From Selaginella moellendorffii (lineage: Eukaryota; Streptophyta; Lycopodiopsida; Selaginellales; Selaginellaceae), in assembly GCF_000143415.4 (NCBI RefSeq), contig NW_003314364.1:528807-592806 (forward strand): a DNA stretch of 64,000 bases. The letters run 5' to 3'. Below the pieces are notes generated by a model. That model searched no databases and was not told the DNA's origin. It worked only from the letters and a program-made list of their open reading frames with translations. This document shows positions 21,583 through 33,524 of this stretch, in pieces; position 1 is the first letter of the stretch; each line of letters begins with the position of its first letter. Made by a program: the position numbers and the translations under genes.

Positions 21583-23747
21583 ATGGAGCTTAAAACTTTG
21601 ATGTCGGTGGTCTTACTGCTACTAGCAATGATCCGAATAGCAGTTTCTTGGGCTGATAAAAACAGCCTACAAGATGCAATGGCGCTTATGGAATTTAAGT
21701 CGACTGTCTGGTACGATCCACTAAATACTTTCGCGACATGGCAGGCCACTGGGGTACTAGGCGAGCACCCATGTAACTTTAAGGGCGTCGAATGTGATAT
21801 GCGTCGCATGAGGATAAAGTATGTAGATATCTCGGGATGCCAGCTGCGAGGGATTGTTCCTTCAGTACTCGGTAACATAACGCTGGCTTGGGGATTTAAC
21901 CTTAGTCACAATGAGTTTATTGGGACAATTCCTAGAGGCTTTGGAAGGATGCCAAATCTTAAATATCTCGACCTGAGCAACAACTTTCTCACGGGTAAGT
22001 TTACTGTTTTATTTATTTATTTATTTATTTGTTGTATTTTCGTTATTGTTTTAAGTTCATTATTAAGTAGTTTCTACGTTGGATCTGCAATTGTGCTTTT
22101 TCTCGTCTTTCAGTCTACTTCTTGCAATAGCTTCTTGTTGTTGTTGTTGTTTCAGGGTTTATGCCAACCGATCTTGCCAAGCTGCAGTTTTTAAACTTCT
22201 ACAGCCTCGCAAATAATCAGCTTACGGGCTTCCTTGGCTTCCTCAACATGTCGAGTCTTAGACGTCTCGATCTGTCTAACAACAGTTTTAGGGGACCCGT
22301 TCCAGAAAGTTATGGTACATTACTGCCTAACCTCACCCAATTAGATTTGTCAAGGAATAAGCTCACCGGTCCGATACCCAAATCACTTGGATATTTAGAT
22401 GACCTTCGCAGGCTTGACCTCTCTCGCAACTTGCTTACCGGCAACATTCCTTACTCGCTCGCTATGGCAACAGGACTTAATATGCTCAGACTAAAGTATA
22501 ACTTTCTTACAGGGAGAGTTCCAGACACTGACACCATGCGCTTGTTTGCAAAAGCCTTTTTCCCTGGAAATGATGGACTCTGTGGACCAGTGGTAGAAAG
22601 AGCATGTCCAAGCTCGCAGGTCTGGAAGCAAGTCCTTATGGGACTGTTTCTTCCTCCACTAATACTTTCAGTCCTTACTGGAGTAGTGTATTTGGTGGCT
22701 CCTCCGGACGAGTTCTCACTTTCAACTATCAGGAGCGTTACAGATAACTTTAACAACAATAAGATTCTCGGTGATGGAGGTCTGTGCACGATTTACAAAG
22801 GCGTCTTTCTAAATGGTAAGACAGTAGCTGTAAAGCGGCTCCGGCCTGAGTATTACAATGACAACAACAAGATCTTCGACGAGGAACGTAGGTTTTTGAA
22901 AGCCGTGAATCATCCAAACATTGTCAAGTACCTTGGAGCGTGTTCCAGTCCAAAGCTTAAGGTCTTGGTCTACGAGCATATGGCCAATGGAACCTTGGAT
23001 ATGCACTTACACAAGGAAAGAGGAGGCCTGTCAAGCTTGTCATGGAGTTCACGAATGAATATCGCTGCTGGAGTGGCACAGGGGTTGGCGTATTTGCATG
23101 GTGAGTGGAATGAGCCTCAAGCCATGCATTGTGATCTTAGAGGAAGGAGTGTTCTTCTCGATGATAAGTTCAATGCACACATTAGTGATATCCGTTCGAA
23201 AAACACAAGCCTAGCATTCACTAATCCAGAGAAAAGCATTGGAACATCAACTGGCTATCTGCCTCCAGGTGGACACACTTTCATTTTCTCTTGTTTCTTT
23301 TTACTCCTTTTTTCTCATTTATGTATCACGGATGGAGCAGAGTATGCTACAGACATTGAGCCTACTACCGAGGGAGAAGTTTTCAGCTTTGGTACTTTAC
23401 TTATGGAGCTCTTGACAGGGACAGAACCAGCAGCTCCAGTAGAAAATGATGTTGAAGGTGGCCTTCAAGGAATTATGGAACAAGCTTTCCCCGATAATCT
23501 CCAGTCTGTACTTGACCCAGCTATTATGGGTAGAGCCTCCTATGATCAAATTGTCTTGTGTACAAAGATAGCTTTAGAGTGCACCAAGGCAAATCCCGAG
23601 GAAAGACCAAAGATGGAGGATGTTCTTAGGATGTTTGAGCAAGCGTACTCTGTCGGCCCAGCGTATGCTTCTGCTTTTACTATTTTTAGTAATATATGCT
23701 CTTCACATAATACAGACCTGCGCCTTCTACTGCTTCAACACTGCTGA
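21583..23747 (+). CDS. LRR receptor-like kinase with degenerate kinase core
   Basis: The predicted membrane receptor starts with a signal peptide (MELKTLMSVVLLLLAM...), then an LRR N-terminal cap (ending PCNFKGVECD) and about eight leucine-rich repeats (LxxLDLSxNxLTGxIP type). A GNDGLCG cap, one transmembrane helix (about residues 292-315) and a cytosolic kinase domain follow. Exons: 21583-21994, 22156-23268, 23341-23747; both introns are GT-AG and removing the second restores LPPEYATD. The glycine loop (LGDGGLCTIYKG) and the ATP-binding Lys (VAVKRL) are present. However, the catalytic loop is HCDLRGRSVLL (usual HRDLKxxN, so the Asn is lost) and the DFG motif reads DIR, so it is probably a pseudokinase or very weak kinase. 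A further 53-nt GT-AG intron (23663-23715) is possible and would move the stop to 23849-23851. The ligand is unknown. Confidence 0.85.
21995..22155 (+). other. Intron 1 of the LRR kinase gene
   Basis: GTAAGT donor at 21995, TTGTTTCAG acceptor ending 22155. It contains a (TTTA) run at about 22006-22030. Splicing joins the third and fourth LRRs in frame (LTG-FMP). Confidence 0.8.
23269..23340 (+). other. Intron 2 of the LRR kinase gene (72 nt, no stop)
   Basis: Donor GTGGAC at 23269, acceptor GGAGCAG ending 23340. It lies inside the activation-segment PPE motif. Its length is a multiple of three and it has no in-frame stop, so an unspliced transcript would encode a 24-residue hydrophobic insertion. 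Confidence 0.75.
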
Positions 23748-23851
23748 AATCGACAGAGACGTCGAGGCTACTTGGATGGCCAACTGTTTGGGGCAGTCTC
23801 ACAAAAAATGTCCTTGGAATCAAATCATTTTTACATTCAGCCATTCATTGA

Positions 23852-25719
23852 TAGAATATTCAGATTTTTGGTATGCATCTCCTTCATAAACAGTCTAGGC
23901 AGAAGGCAACAGTTTTCTGCACCAGGGACTCCACAATGGCAATCACGGTATTATTTTCCTAACATTTGTTAAATAGAATTACTTTGGGTTATAACCTGAA
24001 AAGTTCCATCTTTGAGCATGAGCTAGAGCGATGTGAATAGATCCAGAGGCATTGAGTTCACACCACTCTAGCTCATGCCCAACCTTTTCACTTAGAGGCA
24101 GCAGGCAGCAAAGAAAGGAATCGACTCAAATCGTTTGTGGCCAGAATGATGCCAGGTATATATTATTCTCACTGTGCTGCAATAGCATGTACTTGTTATG
24201 GTCAAACGCCCCAGGCTCTAACTAGGTTTATCTAGAGCAAAGATGTCAAGACAAATGCCAAGTGGCAGCAGGCTGCTGATATGTAAACAAGAAAATGAAG
24301 GGAAACAAGGAAATGTACAAAGAGAAAATATAAAAAGAAATTGATGCAAAGAAAAATAAAGGAGAAAGTCGTCAGAACAACAGAGAACCAAACCTGAACT
24401 CTAGTCTCAGGAACTGTGGATCGTGTTATAGTACAGTCGCTAGTCCAACCTCAAGAATTTTGTCAAGAGGGGAAAAAGAGAAAGCCATTACCTTGTGGTG
24501 GAACAGCAGTGGATGGTGCAAATGGTAAAAAATGTTGCTAGTTGGTGGAATGATGGATGAGGGGCTAGAGTGTGATTGTTTCCTTCCATTTTTCCTTCAA
24601 GAATGTGAAGATTAGTGTATGATTGTGATGTTATGGTGATGACTTGGCATGTTGATAGTGTTGGCGACATTGTTCTTGTTGAGCTAGAAGAGTTTTGCTA
24701 AACGCTACCTTTTTGGGATACATTGCTGCATACTGGCTCTTCTTTCTTGTCCTGTCTTGTTGAAAATAGTGTTATGGTTTGGCACAGGCAGCAAACTGAA
24801 GGCCATTGGCGGTTGATGTAATAATGACTCACTATTGCCAACATTGCCACAAACATACCCTTTCAGTTGTTTTCTATGAAATAAGTCTAAATTTAAATTG
24901 TCTAGAATGGTCTAGGTGGTCTAGAATTGGCTGCTCACAGGAAGCCGTTGCCAAACAGCAGATCAAGACACGTTTTTCTTTCTTTACCATTTGTATAACG
25001 CTTGCTATAAAAAAAGGAACACAATGCCTTTCGCTTGAACCTCAATGATAGTACAACTATACAATCTCTTTCATTGCCTTGAAAGGAGCTCTTGCTCAAA
25101 GCCTCCAGCAATTTATCCACTGCTCACGCTGTCTTTCTAGAAAGCTCCAGAGCTCATACAATATGCTAAAAATTATTGAGCTCCTAAAAATTGAAGAAAA
25201 ATCAATGCCAGATTGCTGTACATTTTACTGGTCGAACGAAAACGTCAAGGCAATGGAAACATAATTCTGACACTTAGAAAATGTAATAACTTGAAGAAAG
25301 AAAAAGCATAGAATTCCGGCTTTAACAAAGGAAAGTGTGTGGGAAGAGGCTAGTTTCCTATATGTGCTTAATTTCCTATGTTAGTCCCTTGACGTTGTAT
25401 TTGTGGCATGGTTGTGGCACATTACAGAGATTATTTAAGCTGTAGAAGTTCTGTAGCTAAATCTCTTTCATTTCCTCAAAGCAGACAAGACTCTGGTGAA
25501 ATTCAAATGTCCATGGCCCTTGTGATCGCACTCTTTTGGATTCCCATGGTGAATTAATGTTGCTGCTTGATGAGGTTACCAGTGTGCTGGATGCAGCTGA
25601 ACACTCCCGCTCTGGACTTGAACGATCTACTGGTTGCAAACGAAGCTCAATACCTAAGGGATCAAAACCCAACCTCCATATATGCATCTACAAACAGCAT
25701 CACCCAAGATACTTAGTGT
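23852..25719. other. No gene recognised
   Basis: An imperfect inverted repeat lies at about 24013-24087 (GAGCATGAGCTAGAG against CTCTAGCTCATGCCC). Short ORFs show no recognisable domain. Confidence 0.5.
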
Positions 25720-27255
25720 GACTCCCCACTCTAGTGCACCAATTTATATTTAAAGCACGCTACGGATCATAGCTTAGAAATATAGTTCCTCCAAATTGCC
25801 AAGTCCTTTCACTTGACAAGTCTTTAATCATGTATGGACTCCTCCATGCTTGGCCCCATAGGCCACCTCTTTTTTGAAGTCAACATCTTCGAGTCCCAAC
25901 CTTCTAGTGCTTGGGTTCGAATCCCAACTCACTAGGGCATGGTGATGGTTTGGAATATGGGGACACTCATTTTTCAGTGGTCATGGACTCTTAGTGAGGA
26001 GACTGACTTGGGCACACCGCCAAGTGGGGGATGCCCTAGAGTCATGATGCATAGTTAAATTGCTTAGTATGAAAGCTTAACATATCTAATTTAAACACTT
26101 TGGTGTAAGTGGCACTAAGGGCGTGATGAATGAAATGCAGACACATAGTCTTAGTTGCTATAGACCCTTGGCCGGAAGGGCTAGTTTAGGCATACCGCCA
26201 AGTGTGGGGGATGCCCCTAGGGTCATGGTCAACAAATTAAAGGTCTAGAAGACCTAATACCTATTGGCAATCCTGTTAAAGTATAGATGTTAGATCACTA
26301 TGTAATCTTATGCTTAAAACAAAGACAAAGTCTTTATGAGGTTAAGGAATAAAGTTCCTAGTTCAAAATGTTGATTTGAACTATTGGTAATTGTGTGGCT
26401 TGGTCAAAGTGATCAAGTGGGAAGGACACATAAAGGAAATGAACTGTGACAATACAATGGTATTGTGAGTTTAAGAAAATAGTCTCCAAGGAAGGACCCA
26501 TGGGTGGGTCGCAAGGTTGGGCTATGGATAGAGCCCAAAGCACAAAAAACATTGGGGAGACTTACTAGGAGTGAACACCCCTTAGACTTGGCAAAGCAGA
26601 GCATTTGCTATGGAACCAAAAAGATACTTTAAGGATGGAAGTAATGATACTATGTTACTTAGTACAACAATCAAAGGATAGAAGCAAAAGACTGATGGCC
26701 AAATTTAGGCCATGGAAATCATTGGAAGAAATCCAAGCAACATAGTTGAGCAAGGAACATTTATGTGTTGGATGCTAATAGATAATGGGAAAGAGAATAT
26801 GTTTTCAAGAATGGATTCCCAAATGCTCCATTTTGGCAAAGGTGAAAGATCCAAGGGAGGGAACAGCAAGGTAACCAAATGATAGGGTTGTGGATAGCCC
26901 TAGCACAAATTATGAAAAAATGAAACTTAGCATCTAGAGTGGCATGAAATAGGAAAGAGGATGATGGTGCCCTCAAATAAAGAACTTCTTAGGATGGGGG
27001 AGTGGAGTTTACATAACATATGCAATGCAAGGTGTCAGAGACACTTAGGAAATTGACTTTGAAAAATCAAAATTAAAAGTTCTAAAGTGCGATAGTTATG
27101 CTGGTGGAGACCGAGGCTACTCCTAAATGAGTAGTCAAATTGAAATAAAGAAGGTGTCTCTAACAAGTTTAGTATAAACTAAATGAGCAAAAGGGGAAGG
27201 ACCACCATAAGTGGTCTAATTAGCCTCTAAGTTAGAGGAACTATGCTCCTTAGAT
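25720..27255 (+). mobile_element. LTR-A interior, old diverged copy with an inverted left end
   Basis: About 25885-27255 matches roughly 44400-45740 in the same orientation, for example AAGTTCCTAGTTCAAAATGT at about 26353 and TGGTCTAATTAG near 27210. 25720-25872 matches about 44200-44350 in reverse complement, so the left end has been inverted. It contains a tRNA B-box-like GGTTCGAATCC at about 25914. Confidence 0.7.
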
Positions 27256-27959
27256 CTTGTAAATCTGGTTCCCACCTAAGTTTCAAGCAGCACTTGCATA
27301 AACAGCAAGCAAGCACACTTGTAAAATCCATGACAGCAATGATCTAAACAAATGTAGTATTGTTACCTTGATTGAATCTCTGTGGGGTGCTAAAACTTAT
27401 AATCTCCCAAGAATTACAGCATACTAGAGGTGTTCATTCCTATCTAAGTTTAAATGAGATAATTTAAATGTGCCAAAAGAATGGTAGAATCAGGGGGGAG
27501 TGCATTTAAAGAAAAATGTTTTAGTGTGAGAAAACAACCAAATGAAAAAGAAATCATATATGAATGGAAATTGTAGTCTTTTTTTCTTTAAATTTTTTTA
27601 CTAGTCAGTTTTATATTTTTTTTAAGCCAATCTTGAATAGGACAGGGCACTTAATAGCCACAAATAACAATGAATACTTTGATCATAAGAATGATACATC
27701 TTACATATCTTTCCTTCCAGCACTAATGAGACTTCCTTTACTACATTGTGGTGTTATCGCATATGTGTGACAACTTATCAACTCATTAGATTTGGATTTA
27801 AGCAGAATTTTATGCCCATAAAATGGTAAATGACTTAATTCACTTACTAAACAAGTTATGAGTTTTTTTTGTTAACTTTTCTGGAAAAAATGAAAAAAAG
27901 TGGAAAAAAAATGCCATACTTAGCCAATATACCAAGCGACTCACTATGCTCAATCTTTC
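27256..27959. other. No gene recognised
   Basis: AT-rich anonymous DNA between the old LTR-A piece and the gypsy-1 LTR. Confidence 0.5.
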
Positions 27960-28192
27960 TGTTAGGCGCTAGCTTTGACCACGTGGTCAACATTGGTCAA
28001 AGGAAGGCTCAAGGGTATATTAAGGCATGTGAGGGTAAGGGACTTAACCTACCATAGGGCTTACAATGGAGTAGCAATACAGTGGAGCTTTTGAGGTACC
28101 TCGGGGGTGGTTGGGTGGTGAGGAACCTCAAGAGGTGGTGTAGCATAGTCTAGGCCAACTAAATCTCTGTCTTTTTGCACTAGATCATAATA
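27960..28192 (+). repeat. Gypsy-1 left LTR
   Basis: Matches 37887-38119 along its length. A degenerate primer site (TTAGGATCAGAG, compare TGGTATCAGAG) follows at about 28193. Confidence 0.8.
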
Positions 28193-28215
28193 TTAGGATC
28201 AGAGAAGTTAGTTGT

Positions 28216-29205
28216 GATGGCTGACTAAGCTGAATGCTGGAATCCTATTGTTGATAGTGGTGCCGATGATAGTGCCAACGGAGCTGCAGAGATTTGGACC
28301 ATTCAGGATGTGGTTCATGTGCTGCAAGCCATTAATCGAAATCAGCAAGAGATGCAAGATGAGATGCATGGCATGATGGATACCATGCGTGGGTGTGTTG
28401 AGGCACTCGAGGCTAGACATGGTAGCACTCCAAGTAAGCCTTCCTTGGTAGATCGACTCAAGATTCTAACCTTTTCCAGTGATGGTGGTGTGGATGAGTG
28501 TCTCACTTGGCTAGCCAATGTGAAGAAGTTCTTGGCTGCTAGGGGAACTCTAGATGCAAAGGATTTAGTGGCTATTCCAATGGTTTTGCGTGATGCGGGT
28601 CTGCAATGGTGGAATTAGCTTGAGGAGTCTCGTGTTGCAAATAAGAAACCACCAATGTCTACCATGGATGAGATTGAGGCTGCTTTCCATTTATGTTTTG
28701 CCCCTCACTACAATGTGGAAAATGCTCGTACAGAACTTCGACATTTTTAGCAAGGGAAAATGATGCTTGAAGACTATATTGAGAAGCTTACTTGCTTGAT
28801 TAGCCGTGTTCCAGCGAAAGATCTAGATCAGAATAAGTCCTACTTCATTTATAGCCTTCATAGTGAGAGAATGTGGCAACACTTGCGTCATTCTCAGCCT
28901 ACAAAGAGTTCGGAGGAGCTCTTTGATGCGGCTCGTCGACTTGAAAATGACAAGCATAAGTCTCGCAAGTGTTCATAGAGTCCTTCTGTTGAGAATCGTT
29001 GTGATGATCACCGTGGACACAAGGATGGAAACAAGCATCACAAGTTGAAGTCAGTGGTGACTACTTCAGATGCAAAGGTGTCCAAAAAGTAGAAGTTCTT
29101 TGTGAAGAATTATAGATAGGGTTGTCATCATTGCGACAAGCTTGGACACTATAAAGCTGATTGTCCACAGTTGAAGAACAAGCAGCAGAGCAAGAAGAAT
29201 GGCCA
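28216..29205 (+). pseudogene. Gypsy-1 gag
   Basis: From ATG 28216 the frame gives a typical retrotransposon Gag: a coiled-coil-like start (INRNQQEMQDEMHGMMDTM), the capsid core (FSSDGGVDECLTWLANVKKF, GLQWWN, MMLEDYIEKLTCLI) and a CCHC zinc knuckle CHHCDKLGHYKADC at about 29131-29172. Premature stops are a TAA at codon 4 and TAGs after WWN (28616), HF (28748), KCS (28976), KK (about 29090) and YR (about 29117). At each, one C-to-T change from a Gln codon explains the stop. There are no large deletions, so this is a recently killed copy. Confidence 0.8.
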
Positions 29206-29870
29206 ATCTTCTATTGACGGTAAGTTAGATATTAAAAAGTTGCAAACTTTGCAGCATGAGGATGATGGGGATGACCATTCTGGTCAGAGGAAGAGGCTTT
29301 TGATCATTGCTCGTCAACTCAACTGTGTGTGGAATAAGATGGAGCTCGAGAATACTCGTGAATCAGCTTTAATGCTGGAGGGCGTGTTCCATGGCGGTCT
29401 AGTGTAGATTTTATTGGATAGTGGGAGTGATGACAACTTTGTTTCAGCAAAGTTTGTTGTGGAGCATGGCCTGGTCATATGTGGAGTTCCTGGTGGAAGG
29501 TGCAGCTACCTTTGCTCAGCATTTTAATACTTGTGTAGAGGGACTGGAAGTGTTGGTTGGCAAAACCACATTTGTGGAGACTTTTTATCTCGCGGATATT
29601 CATCATGTGGATCTCATTTTTGGGATGCCATGGTTGGTGAAAGTGGATCTAGAGATAAAGTGGAGTATTAAGCATGTCTCGCTGGAGTATGGTGGCATTA
29701 AAGATGTGTGGTTTGGAGAAGGAGTTCAACCTCCAGTTGTTATGCTCTCCGCTACATTTTTGAAGCAGGTTTGTCGTAATGGAAAAGCACTTTCGAGTTA
29801 TTTGCTATTTGTTTGTGACTTGGGGGACCAAGGCATGTGTGGGGGAGAAGCAACATTATAGGATGTACTT
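29206..29870 (+). pseudogene. Gypsy-1 protease region
   Basis: After the zinc knuckle the frame runs through HGGLV, a TAG (29405-29407) and ILLDSGSDDNFVSAKF, the aspartic-protease active site (D-S-G), then VDLIFGMPWL (the DxILGMxWL motif). A frameshift near 29440-29520 separates the two motifs. Confidence 0.75.
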
Positions 29871-30167
29871 GATGAGTTTTTTGATGTTTTTCCATTTGAA
29901 CTTCTTCATAGGTTGCCTCCATTACGAGGTGTGGAGCATGGGATTATATTGGAGCCAGGGACACGGTCAATTTACCAGTGTCCATTTCAGTTAAGTTATG
30001 TGGAGGAGCAAGAAGTTAAACGACAAGTCAAGGAGTTATTTGAGTTTGGATTTATTCAGCCAAGTAAGTCTCCGTTTGGTGCTCCGGTCTTGCTTGTGAA
30101 GAAGAAAGATGATTCAATGTGGATGTGTATTGATTACCATGCCTTGAACAAGAATCGGCCATTGTAG
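29871..30167 (+). pseudogene. Gypsy-1 reverse transcriptase, N-terminal part
   Basis: The frame reads FFDVFPFELLHRLPPLRG, then KRQVKELFEFGFIQPSKSPF, GAPVLLVKKKDDSMWMCIDY and HALNKN, the fingers of a Ty3/gypsy RT, and ends at TAGs at 30165. The expected palm follows only in reversed orientation (30180-30660). Confidence 0.8.
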
Positions 30168-30179
30168 TTGGTGTAGGCT

Positions 30180-30660
30180 AGTTCTTCACCACAGCCACCT
30201 TGGATTTGTCTTGACACCCTTAGATGTCATAATATGGCCTAAATATTCCACCTCCAACTTTACAAATTCATATTTGCTCTTTTTCGCATAAAGTTTGTTG
30301 TCACGAAGTAACAAAAAAACCTTGCAAAAATGCACCCTATGCTCCTCCATATTCTTGCTAAAAACAATAATATCATCCAAGAAAATCTCCACAAACTCAT
30401 GAAGATAATGCCCAAATGCCTCCGTCATCAACCGAGTAAATGTAGCTAGTGCATTCGTCAAACCAAATGGCATAACTGTAAACTCAAAATGCCCGAAACT
30501 TGTGTTGAATGCTATCTTGGAGATAGATGCATCATCCATTGCAATCTAATGATATCCACTCCTCAGATCAATCTTGGTAAACACTCGTGCTTCACCAAGC
30601 TTTTCTAAGATATCATCCATACATGGCATCGGCATCTTATCCTTAGTTACATAGTTTCTT
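30180..30660 (-). pseudogene. Gypsy-1 RT palm segment, inverted in place
   Basis: On the minus strand it reads VTKDKMPMPCMDDILEKLG, VFTKIDLRSGYH (TAG) IAMDD, MPFGLTNALATFTRLM, the catalytic FLDDIIVFS, LRDNKLYAKKSKYEF and YLGHIMTSKGVKTNP. These are exactly the blocks missing between HALNKN (ending 30167) and YYQRFQHKFAE (from about 30680) on the plus strand. A local inversion of about 480 bp explains this best. An insertion of a palm segment from another copy, replacing the original, is the alternative. Confidence 0.75.
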
Positions 30661-30667
30661 TGGAATG

Positions 30668-31215
30668 GCTAGTTACTACCAACGTTTCCAGCATAAATTT
30701 GCAGAGGTGGTTATTCCTTTGACATGGTTGTTGCACAAGAACATGCTATTCGAGTGGAAGAAGCAATAAGAGGAGAATTTTGTGGCACTGAAAAGATTGT
30801 TGAGCAAGGCTTTAGTGCTTCACATTGCTAATCCATCAAAAACTTATGAGGTGACATACGATGTGAGTGGTTATGCACTAGGAGGAGTTCTCATGCAAGA
30901 GGGACTGCCTATTGCATATGAGAGTCAAACTTTGAATCCCACAGAGCAACGCTATTTCACATATAAACAAGAGTTACTCTCTATTGTTCATGCTTTGTAG
31001 ACGTGGCGGCACTATCTTTATGGTGCAGTGTTTGTGGTGTTGACGGATCACAAACCACTTGTGTATCTTTTCATATAGAAGGAGTTGAACACTAGGCAAG
31101 CTCATCAGATGGTCAAACTCATGGAGTTTGGGGAGTTTCTTATTGAGGATTGTTTGGGAAAATCAAATATGGTGGTGGATGCCTTATCTCGTGTTCTTCA
31201 TATGATAACATTATA
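30668..31215 (+). pseudogene. Gypsy-1 RT end and RNase H
   Basis: The blocks are YYQRFQHKFAE, ENFVALKRLLSKALVLHIAN, YEVTYDVSGYALGGVLMQ, LNPTEQRYFTYKQELLSIVH, TWRHYLYG, VLTDHKPLVYL and LGKSNMVVDALSR. The first Asp block and the TDHKPL block identify RNase H. Stops include TAG after HAL (expected HALQTWRHYL) and after LFI, and TAA after KKQ, all explained by Gln codons changed C to T. Confidence 0.8.
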
Positions 31216-31260
31216 AACACAGTTTTGTCATCATTTGAGTAAGGTGGTCAATGAATTTGG

Positions 31261-32058
31261 GCAATTGGTTGAGTGTGCTTAGGCTCAAGATGTTGAGGTG
31301 GCCTCTTTGCAAGACCAGATGGAAGCCCCATTTTTATTGGTGGATGGGATTCTCTACTATAATGGCCGTGTATATTTACCATGGGTGGATGCATTAATTA
31401 CTCAAGTTTTATCCATTATCATGATCATCCAGAAGCCGGTTATTTTTGGGGGAAGAAGACGTATGAGTTGATTAAGTGCAATTTTTATTGGAGGATTATA
31501 AAGGCTGATATCCTCAAGTATTGTAAATTATGTGAGCTCTGTCAGTGGGTTAAGGTGCCACGGGAGAAGCCAGAGGGACTTTTGCAACCTTTACCTATTC
31601 CTCAGAGCTGTTGGTGTTGTATCTCTATGGACTTCATCATTGTTTGCCACGAACACAGAGGCAAAAGGAGTAAGTATAGGTTATAGTGGATCGGTTGCCA
31701 AAGTATATGTTTTGGTTTGCCAAAGGACATCATTAGTGATCGAGATTCAAAATTCACAAGTGGATTTTGGAAAAGCTTTGCAAAGGCTATACAAGTGACT
31801 TTGAAACTCTCAAGTGGAGATTATCCTTAGATGGATGGGCAAATCAAGTGTATGAATCATGTGGTGGAGCATATGCTATGTTGTAGCGTTGGTCAAAGGC
31901 AAGGATAGTGGGATCTATATCTTTCGTTGGTGCAATTCACTTATAACCATAGCCAATATAGTAGAACTAAGCTAAGTCCTTACTTTGCCATGTTTGAAAG
32001 GCATCCCCGAACAACGGTGGATTTGGGATTGCATTTGAGTAAGGACATTCAAGATAAG
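31261..32058 (+). pseudogene. Gypsy-1 integrase, N-terminal part and core
   Basis: It contains the HHCC zinc-binding domain (HDHPEAGYFWGKKTYELIKC, CKLCELCQWVK), CISMDFI with the first catalytic Asp, DIISDRDSKFTSGFWKSF with the second, and MDGQIKCMNHVVEHML with the region that normally carries the Glu. Several frameshifts are present. The gene stops at 32058, where gypsy-2 is inserted (target duplication ATAAG), and continues at 37474. Confidence 0.8.
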
Positions 32059-32723
32059 TGTAAGGAACAAACTCTCCAAGGTGTCGTAGGCTAAAGGATC
32101 CCCGAAAGCATGACCAAAATGATAAAGAGTTCATCGGATGGGACCAAGTTGAAGATCAAGTCCAAGACTGACTCTGAGACTGAGTTCGAGATAGAGTCCG
32201 GGATCGAGTCCGAGGCCAAATTGGAGACTGAGTTTGAGATCGAGTCCGAAATCCAAATCGGGTCGAGTCCAAAGTCGAGTCCGAAATCGGGTCCGAGATC
32301 GGGTCCGGTAGAGGTACCCATACCGGGCTGTTAGGCCACGGTGTTTCACCCCAGCGTCCCGAAGCAAGTGTTGCACCCAAGATTTGGGATTTAGAGGGTC
32401 CCATGATCAAGTCTTGTGGTACCAAGGGGTGTTAGGAACCTGGAGGCTTGGTGTGCTTGGTTGCTTGTGCCTGTGGGGAGTGTAGCCGAACCTTAAGTCT
32501 AGTCTAACCTAGGGAGGGGGATTGGGAGAGATTTGGGAATCCGTGGATGGATGGCTAATGCTCCATTGCTCGTGCAGTGAGTAGTTGAAACCAAGTAAGA
32601 CCAAGTAGGAGCTGATACCATAAGCAGGAACCTTAGTGAAGGAACTTAGGAAAAGCCAAGGCAATGTTGGATGGATAGACGAGGTAAGTTGGCAAATTGG
32701 AAAGGAAAAATTTGTGGCTTACA
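32059..32723 (+). repeat. Gypsy-2 left LTR (internally deleted)
   Basis: It starts TGTAAGGAAC and ends GGCTTACA. Compared with the right LTR it has a short array (32144-32312) and lacks about 340-450 bp between the array and GTAGAGGTACCC. The primer site TTTGGTAGCAAAGC follows at about 32725. Confidence 0.85.
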
Positions 32724-32782
32724 ATTTGGTAGCAAAGCCTTTTCCTCAGTTCTAGCGAAGGATAGAGGCGAATTGCTGGGAG

Positions 32783-33470
32783 ATGGCAAAGGTAGGGCGG
32801 AAACGAACCAAGGTGGAGATAGAACCTCCTCTAGAGCTGGAGCCTCTGGTCGAACAAGAGGCTATGGATGAGGAATCCTTGCATGAGGAGGACTCCAGTG
32901 AAGAAACTTCCAAACAGGAGTCCGATAGTGAGGTGCGGTCATCCAAGGCTCGATTGGACATTCTAGAAGGACAATTAGCACAAAACAATGCTCTGCTAGA
33001 GACTGTTGTATGCAAGCTAAAGTGTGATGAGAAGCGGAAGAAAAAGCAAAAGACTGCGGATGCTAGCAGCGCAGAAGGTGCGGACCCTCATCGGTAGGGA
33101 CTGAGGTAGAACCAAACAAGGTCGAACAGACCGAAGTGGAATCAGTCCGTCAGGTAGTTCCCAAGTACAAACCAAAGCCCCCACCGGTCTTCAAGGGAGT
33201 GAACGACTATAAGGTGGTGGAGGATTGGTTTTATGATATGGAGGACTACTTCCGAGCGTTGTGATTACCGAGCTCGGAGAAGGTCCCACGTGCAAAACCA
33301 TACTTGGCAGATAATGCCAAGTCTTGGTGGAGAATGATAGAGGCCAATGAAGGACTGGTGGCCACTTGGGACATGATGAAGGCGAGGATCCACGCGACTT
33401 ACGTTCCTCCGAATGCTACTCTACATCTAAGAGACGAGCTAAGTAGGCTGAAGTAGAATGGAACCATTCA
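32783..33470 (+). pseudogene. Gypsy-2 gag, first part
   Basis: 32783-33097 encodes an acidic start (EPPLELEPLVEQEAMDEE) and a basic stretch (KCDEKRKKKQK). After a frameshift the capsid core follows: PPPVFKGVNDYKVVEDWFYD, AKPYLADNAKSWWRMI, WDMMKARIHATYVPPN. A TGA interrupts at about 33262 and a TAG after LSRLK (about 33453). Confidence 0.75.
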
Positions 33471-33524
33471 GGAGTATGTGAATGGGTTTATGGCAAAGAG
33501 GATACTTGTCATGGACATGGGGAT

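Noticed and set aside
28216-31700. Reassignment of TAG to glutamine
   Set aside because: CAG is also used for Gln in the same frames, frameshifts accompany the stops, and paired copies show CAG in one and TAG in the other. Decay is the simpler explanation.
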